Source: a virus
Length of the DNA stretch: 34,254 nucleotides
Direction: 5' to 3' (one strand)
IMG/VR virus record: IMGVR_UViG_3300046167_000314
Span: 1-34,254 of that record
The translations under genes were made by a program, and so were the position numbers. Position 1 is the stretch's first letter; the number at the start of each line of letters is the position of its first letter. Below are positions 30,682 to 34,254 of this stretch, one piece after another. The notes beneath the pieces were generated by a model. That model saw nothing but the letters and a program-made list of their open reading frames with translations, was not told where the DNA came from and searched no databases.

Positions 30682-30734
30682 ATAATAATTACTGATATGA
30701 AACCGACGATACCCCCAGCAAGGAAGTATGCCAT
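30672..30734 (-). CDS. Possible 20-aa membrane peptide at end of late unit
   Basis: ATG 30734 overlaps the TAA of the previous small gene (TAATG). The peptide MAYFLAGGIVGFISVIIIFH is a single hydrophobic membrane helix and its stop lies in the box of promoter P1. Following the holin and endolysin genes, it could be a lysis helper, but it is very short. Coupled start and clean hydrophobic profile are the only support. Confidence 0.35.
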   Translation of the reverse strand: MAYFLAGGIVGFISVIIIFH

Positions 30735-30838
30735 TAATCTTTGCCGAACCGTTTTCGCCAGAGGTAATCGGATAGCTTGCTGAGTTTGCGAACAAGCCAG
30801 TTCACTGGGCGGCTATGCCAGAACCAACGCCTACTCAT
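30734..30838 (-). CDS. Small basic Trp-rich protein after holin, 34 aa
   Basis: ATG 30838 overlaps the holin stop (ATGA). The sequence is rich in Trp, Arg and Lys (MSRRWFWHSRPVNWLVR, then YLWRKRFGKD). It may associate with the membrane surface. Coupled to both neighbours. No family recognised. Confidence 0.4.
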   Translation of the reverse strand: MSRRWFWHSRPVNWLVRKLSKLSDYLWRKRFGKD

Positions 30839-31197
30839 TTGCGGAACTGCCCAATCGACTTGATGCCGAAGCTTGCGCCGATAGATGCCAAGATGCCCCA
30901 CTGGATAAAGTCGGGTGCAGTCTTGAGGAACTCAAAGCCAGATTTCATGTAGGGCTGCGCCGGGGGATAGAAGCTTGCTAGAATTATTCCAATGAAGCAG
31001 ATTGTCCAAGCCTCATCCTTCAGGCTGTCTGCCGCGCTACCAAGTGCCTTATCTTCCCACGCTTCGCCAGCCCTTGCGGCTTTGGCTTGCGCCTCAATCT
31101 TAGCGACTGCCAACTTGTTCTTGGCCTCGGTCTTCTTCTGTCTGCCCTCAAGATAAGCACCAGCAATCTTGGTGACTGGGTTTAACCAATTCAACAT
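30835..31197 (-). CDS. Holin, GTA 3-TM type
   Basis: ATG 31197 in a TGATG overlap with the upstream gene. 120 residues: MLNWLNPVTKIAGAYLEG, then a long charged helix (KTEAKNKLAVAKIEAQAKA), DEAWTICFIGIILASFY (membrane, about 61-77), and PDFIQWGILASIGASFGIK (membrane, about 95-113). This is the layout of the holin family of gene transfer agents and alphaproteobacterial phages (PF11351). It makes the membrane pores that release endolysin. The endolysin is two genes upstream. Confidence 0.75.
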   Translation of the reverse strand: MLNWLNPVTKIAGAYLEGRQKKTEAKNKLAVAKIEAQAKAARAGEAWEDKALGSAADSLKDEAWTICFIGIILASFYPPAQPYMKSGFEFLKTAPDFIQWGILASIGASFGIKSIGQFRK

Positions 31198-31418
31198 CAC
31201 ATAATCTCCTGAGTAATCACGCTGCCATCACTCTGGCTGGCAGTCCTTATAATACCATTCAGCTTACGCAGTATGTATTGAAACCGCGCTTGGCTAAGTT
31301 CCTGAGTGGCTGTGGCGGCACTAATCTCGCCAGCCAGTTCGTCATAGATGACACCGAGCCAATACACGCGAGCGTCGTCGCCTGTTATTGTTTCTGGCTC
31401 ACTGTCAAACAATGCCAT
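31197..31418 (-). CDS. Hypothetical lysis-cluster protein, 73 aa
   Basis: Start at ATG 31418 (MALFDSEPETITGDDAR), which overlaps the endolysin stop (TGATG) with GGAG 6 bases upstream. Helical, with YWLGVIYDELAGEISAATA and RFQYILRKLNGII, ending VITQEIM. Soluble. It lies between endolysin and holin genes. No family recognised. Confidence 0.5.
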   Translation of the reverse strand: MALFDSEPETITGDDARVYWLGVIYDELAGEISAATATQELSQARFQYILRKLNGIIRTASQSDGSVITQEIM

Positions 31419-31816
31419 CAATAACTCCAAACAGTTGGTCTAGGCCAACCCTCTTTGTTCGTGAGGTCGTCCAAGTGAATAAAACGCCCGTCGCCCTTTT
31501 GCTGAATACCGACACCAGTAAAGCCCATTCGCATCGCCAGTCTCAGCAGCGCGTATGCTTCGCCACGCGAGACAGCAACATCAACAGCACGGCCTGATGA
31601 GTGTGTGCCGGGTTTGCTCTTAGCTGCTTCAATCGGATGCTCTGGGCAGCGATAGCCAGATGTAATCTTCATCGGCTTTCCATACGCTTCTCGCAAGTCT
31701 TGCAGTCGCCACATGAAATCCTCATCCATCTCGGCGCGACCACAGTGCTGACACGCCACTTCGCTGCGTCCAAAGTTCGGGAAGTCTTCCCAGTGAGGCT
31801 CGATAGTTTTAGACAT
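31418..31816 (-). CDS. Endolysin, peptidase M15 type
   Basis: Start at ATG 31816 (MSKTIEPHWEDFPNFG). The M15 pattern (PF08291) is complete: SEVACQHCGRAEMDEDFM, LREAYGKPMKITSGYRCP, then THSSGRAVDVAV with zinc ligands His72 and Asp79, and GDGRFIHLDD with His114. 132 residues, normal for a single-domain endolysin. It cuts peptide links in the host cell wall and depends on the nearby holin for release (no signal peptide). The Cys22/Cys25 pair is typical of the family. Confidence 0.85.
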   Translation of the reverse strand: MSKTIEPHWEDFPNFGRSEVACQHCGRAEMDEDFMWRLQDLREAYGKPMKITSGYRCPEHPIEAAKSKPGTHSSGRAVDVAVSRGEAYALLRLAMRMGFTGVGIQQKGDGRFIHLDDLTNKEGWPRPTVWSY

Positions 31817-31817
31817 T

Positions 31818-31934
31818 TTAGCTATTCTTTCTGGCCTTGACCGATGCGATTGCTTTTCTGAGTTGTCCGGCTTCGGGCTGGTCAAACTCTCCAATGTTGA
31901 CAGTAGTCTTCTTATGCCTTGATTTGCATGACAT
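31818..31934 (-). CDS. Small basic protein upstream of endolysin, 38 aa
   Basis: ATG 31934 with AAGGA 4 bases before it. Reads MSCKSRHKKTTVNIGEF, then DQPEAGQLRKAIASVK and ends ARKNS, one base before the endolysin's ATG region. Highly basic with a short helix. It starts inside the last codons of the nuclease-like gene. No family recognised. Confidence 0.45.
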   Translation of the reverse strand: MSCKSRHKKTTVNIGEFDQPEAGQLRKAIASVKARKNS

Positions 31935-32243
31935 CCTTAAAGATTATCATCTTTTCATCTAGCGCGACAAGAGCGACAATATCACAATCGTTTGGCGACA
32001 ATAGCTTCTTGCTGCCCGGACCCCGTGGCAGTCATAAACTTATATCGCTGATTTGATTTAGGTTTTGCACGACTTGACTTCGATGCGATACGCTTCCCCG
32101 TCATCTGAACTAAAGCACAATAAATCAAAGCCTTGCCCATTACAGATGGCAGTTTGATACCCCATCATTTCTAACGCGCTGCAAACGAGAAACTCGCCCG
32201 CCTTGCCAATCTGCGCCGCATTGCGGACAGTCGTATAAGCCAT
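31912..32243 (-). CDS. PD-(D/E)XK nuclease-like protein, PDDEXK_5 type (two indels)
   Basis: Starts MAYTTVRNAAQIGKAGEF, then LVCSALEMMGYQTAICNG, GFDLLCFSSDDGEAYRIEVKSC. The Asp of FDLL and the Glu-x-Lys of IEVKS are the core of this nuclease fold. The frame stops at 32058. Deleting one A (32063..32066) and one G (32015..32017) gives SCKPKSNQRYKFMTATGSGS and DCDIVALVALDEKMIIF, the expected rest, ending at 31912. About 109 residues. In phages such enzymes act in DNA cleavage or branch resolution. It is unusual to see it beside lysis genes. Confidence 0.65.
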
Positions 32244-32651
32244 CTACTTTAGCGGATTACTCGCAGCATCCAAACCGCGCCACAAATCGTCCACCTCCCG
32301 ATTTATCCTGATGAACCGACTGTCGATTGATTTGACCTTCTCGTCAAACTGTTTGACCAGCAAATCATTCTCCACTGTCGTCTTCTCTACCTCTGCAATG
32401 CGGTCACGCAAATCCAGAAGCTGCTTCTGGTTCTCCATAATGGTTTCGAGATTTGTGCCTAGCACGGTCAGCTTCTCGGCTGTGTCACCGTTGCCAGAGA
32501 CAGCCGCTTCCACCGCTTCGATGCGTCCGTAGAACTCTGCTACTGCCCAGATGCCGCCAGCCATAGTCGTGGCGATAGACAGCACAATGGCTATCCATAC
32601 GCCGCGCAGCTTAGTGCCGCCGATTGTAAGTTCGGTGTCTTCTAGGCTCAT
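32244..32651 (-). CDS. Membrane-anchored coiled-coil protein, 135 aa
   Basis: Starts MSLEDTELTIGGTKLRG. One membrane segment (VWIAIVLSIATTMAGGIWAV, about residues 18-37) is followed by a long coiled coil (RIEAVEAAV through SRFIRINREVDDLWRGL). This layout, an N-terminal membrane anchor plus a helical domain outside, fits an inner-membrane spanin or a related lysis factor, and it sits in the lysis cluster. No lipoprotein partner was found, so the spanin role is tentative. The start pattern is common in marine phage genomes. Confidence 0.55.
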   Translation of the reverse strand: MSLEDTELTIGGTKLRGVWIAIVLSIATTMAGGIWAVAEFYGRIEAVEAAVSGNGDTAEKLTVLGTNLETIMENQKQLLDLRDRIAEVEKTTVENDLLVKQFDEKVKSIDSRFIRINREVDDLWRGLDAASNPLK

Positions 32652-32708
32652 TGCATCAAATGTGTTTGTTGGTCGCTGTAGATAGCCTCACCCTGACCCA
32701 GCACTTCA

Positions 32709-33443
32709 CTAGGCGGTCACATAGTCGCCCCACAAGAAATCGTGAAACTCAATATGCCCGACATTGGTCGCCCATTGGACACTCAAGATGTCATTGGTAG
32801 CTGAGTAGGAAATAGAGGCTTCAGCCATAGACTGGTCATAATCTTGCGCGTGTTGGTCAGAGATGCTGGTCAACTGCTCATTCTTGGATGCAGCAAGGAA
32901 CGCCCCTGCCTCGCGCGAACTTGTGGCGATTTGCTCCAAGGATTGATTATATTCAAGGACAGTCTCTTGGCTAATGCTTACGTCGTTCTGTTCGACGTAT
33001 TCTTGAACGGCAAGCTGGTCTTCGACTGCGTTTGTCTGTTGCGCTGTTTCAGCCTTTTCGGCAACTTCTTCAACGACTGCAATTTGATGCGAAGCTACGA
33101 CGAAATTATCAACTGCTACCGAAACCGCCGCCATTGATTGCTCGGCCTTTTCTTCCAGTGCCATCTTGGTTGTGAAATACAAAGCGTTCTGCACTCCTGC
33201 AAGAGCGTCATTGTAGGCAGCTATATCGCCCTCATTGATGATGTATTGCTCATCGTCCACTGCATTGTAGTCAATGATGCCACCGACGGATGCGTAATGC
33301 TCTGCGCCGTAAACTGCATATCGACCCTGCTCCAGCTTGGCTGCGATGGTCTTGCTGGCATTGACTAGGTTATCAATCGTCGTCTCTGCCTGTGCTGCGG
33401 AAACGCTCAGAAATGCTGAGATTGCTATCGCTATTTTCTTCAT
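32709..33443 (-). CDS. Exported protein, 244 aa
   Basis: Start at ATG 33443 (MKKIAIAISAFLSVSAAQA), with AAGGA 8 bases upstream. The signal peptide is predicted to be cut after Ala19 (AAQA-ETT). The mature protein is acidic and mostly helical, rich in Ala, Glu and Gln (VVEEVAEKAETAQQTNAVED) with no Cys. The end HIEFHDFLWGDYVTA is more ordered. Export to the periplasm suggests an effect on the host envelope or superinfection exclusion (inference). No family recognised. Overlaps the upstream gene by 71 bases. Confidence 0.6.
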   Translation of the reverse strand: MKKIAIAISAFLSVSAAQAETTIDNLVNASKTIAAKLEQGRYAVYGAEHYASVGGIIDYNAVDDEQYIINEGDIAAYNDALAGVQNALYFTTKMALEEKAEQSMAAVSVAVDNFVVASHQIAVVEEVAEKAETAQQTNAVEDQLAVQEYVEQNDVSISQETVLEYNQSLEQIATSSREAGAFLAASKNEQLTSISDQHAQDYDQSMAEASISYSATNDILSVQWATNVGHIEFHDFLWGDYVTA

Positions 33444-34005
33444 CGGTGTCATCCTTACCTATCCTTAATATCTTATCGTAGAAATCTTTTCTGTCTAGGT
33501 AATCTGGAATAAACGTCTCCGGGTCGCGCTTCATCAGCAATGTTGCGGCTCTACCGACGACCAGCTTACCTCCGATGGAAATAGGGCAAGGCGTAGCACT
33601 AGCGAACATAGCCTTCCAAGTGTCTAGGTTTTGGCAAAGCCGAGCCACCGAGGCAATCGACATGCCTTGCTCCTTTAGGGCTTTGGCATCACGCCTCCGG
33701 TTGCACTCTGCATCCTGCTTGTAGCCGCCCATCGACAAACCAAGCACATTGACCTGAACGCCCATTCCACGCCCTATCAAGCAGCTTTCACTGCCACCAG
33801 ACGGTGCGCTAGGCGACACAGCGGTAGGCGGTGGCGTGACGTTAGATGCCGCGCCCGCGCCGTTGTAATTATTAGTGGTGGATGTTGATGGGTTGTTTGA
33901 ACTGACCGTGCTGTTCATATTGCTGGTGTTCAAATCGCCAGTCTGCTCGTTCTGAGCGTGTGCTGCGGTTAGTGTGAGCAGCAGAAGTAATGTAACCCGG
34001 CGCAT
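33373..34005 (-). CDS. Exported protein with conserved phage core, 210 aa
   Basis: Starts MRRVTLLLLLTLTAAHA, a clear signal peptide (cut after about residue 17), then an Asn/Ser/Thr-rich linker (residues 20-65) and a conserved core: GRGMGVQVNVLGLSMGG, DAECNRRRDAKALKEQG, SVARLCQNLDTWKAMF, ATPCPISIGGKLVVGR. I know this core from phages and exported marine phage proteins. Cys residues may form disulphides. The C-terminus is acidic (DDTDEENSDS). It probably acts in the periplasm; function unknown. Confidence 0.65.
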   Translation of the reverse strand: MRRVTLLLLLTLTAAHAQNEQTGDLNTSNMNSTVSSNNPSTSTTNNYNGAGAASNVTPPPTAVSPSAPSGGSESCLIGRGMGVQVNVLGLSMGGYKQDAECNRRRDAKALKEQGMSIASVARLCQNLDTWKAMFASATPCPISIGGKLVVGRAATLLMKRDPETFIPDYLDRKDFYDKILRIGKDDTDEENSDSNLSISERFRSTGRDDD

Positions 34006-34011
34006 CGCATC

Positions 34012-34185
34012 TTACAGCTTCTGCATTATGATGCCACCGAGGGTGAATAACCCAAGCACAGCAGTGAAGGCTAAAGCCTCAATGCGCCACATGCGGCGGT
34101 CAAGCGTGTTCAATTTATCGTCAACCATTCGACGGAACACCTTGCACTCGCGCTCGTGTGCTTCTAGCTGCGCTTGGGTAGACAT
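34012..34185 (-). CDS. Small membrane protein (XhlA-like layout), 57 aa
   Basis: ATG 34185 (MSTQAQLEAHERECKVF) lies just after the TAA of the split gene. A helical N-terminal part (RRMVDDKLNTLDRRMWRIE) is followed by one membrane segment (ALAFTAVLGLFTLGGIIM, about 36-54) ending QKL. This layout, short coiled coil plus C-terminal membrane segment, matches XhlA-type lysis-associated proteins. The role is inferred from layout and neighbours. Confidence 0.6.
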   Translation of the reverse strand: MSTQAQLEAHERECKVFRRMVDDKLNTLDRRMWRIEALAFTAVLGLFTLGGIIMQKL

Positions 34186-34186
34186 T

Positions 34187-34254
34187 TTATTTATCTTTGG
34201 CTTTGCCGATATTGACGGCAAGCAAATCGATTACGCGATAAATCTTGGCGATGA
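34187..34254 (-). CDS. Small membrane (holin-like) protein, C-terminal part, cut by window end
   Basis: Reads IAKIYRVIDLLAVNIGKAKDK and stops at 34187. Preceded at the window edge by two bases of an unfinished codon. It forms the natural end of the protein that begins at 87 (TPTPKDDS plus one residue plus this). The phrase of a short amphipathic helix followed by NIGKAK is the standard end of that small phage membrane protein. One base is missing between the two window ends. Confidence 0.6.
   Translation of the reverse strand, partial: IAKIYRVIDLLAVNIGKAKDK

Noticed and set aside
33566-33585. Near-copy of the box (TATTTCCATCGG) in the exported-protein gene
   Set aside because: It encodes the conserved phrase CPISIGGK, so coding constraint alone may explain it; the same caution applies to the copy near 25473 (LFPPRV).
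1-34254. A decaying prophage, because of many frameshifts
   Set aside because: No integrase or host genes are present, the indels are at homopolymers, repairs restore full families, and there are no large deletions or nonsense changes outside the indel shifts.

Overview
The window looks like a complete or nearly complete genome of a tailed marine phage with a long, non-contractile tail (siphovirus type). Every convincing gene lies on the minus strand, so transcription runs from high to low coordinates. The two ends cut one small membrane-protein gene: its N-terminal half is at 1..87 and its C-terminal half at 34187..34254. With one missing base the halves rejoin, so the molecule was probably circular or a concatemer opened at an arbitrary point. 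The base composition is moderate. A GTA-type 3-TM holin and lambda-like packaging genes fit a marine alphaproteobacterial host (inference only). No integrase, tRNA or CRISPR array was seen.

Layout in transcription order. (1) Late unit, 19.4 kb down to 1 and continuing across the ends to about 30.7 kb. It holds small terminase, GpA-type large terminase, gpW-like protein, lambda-type portal, a protease/major-capsid fusion, connectors, tail terminator, tail tube, G/GT chaperones with a -1 slippery site, a short tape measure, tail tip, collar protein, S74 tail fibre and small adhesin-like proteins. After the junction come small membrane and exported proteins, an M15 endolysin and the holin. (2) Early unit, 30.6 kb down to 22.2 kb. 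It starts at a promoter carrying a distinctive box and holds several tiny genes, a Cro/XRE-like regulator, RusA resolvase, a RecB/Cas4-like nuclease, an SSB-like protein, a cytosine-5 methyltransferase with a second conserved frame inside it, a PrimPol-helicase, another PD-(D/E)XK nuclease, a protein with an SSB-like tip, and a displaced tail-like (gpZ-like) gene. (3) A self-contained cassette, 21.9 to 19.7 kb, lies between two minus-strand terminators and carries a GP88-family gene and four unknown genes.

The most interesting non-coding structures are a ten-copy iteron array with alternating 17/19-bp spacing (22057..22245), whose core box recurs at two promoters and inside two late genes; a potential H-type pseudoknot directly upstream of the methyltransferase start (26980..27032); and six ATCCATA heptamers arranged as a dyad beside the primase-helicase gene. 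The most interesting coding feature is the overprinted frame inside the methyltransferase.

Caution: at least a dozen genes are broken by one-base indels, nearly all at short homopolymers, and each reads through into a sensible family sequence when repaired. I treat these as sequence errors rather than decay. The coordinates below give the repaired extents.
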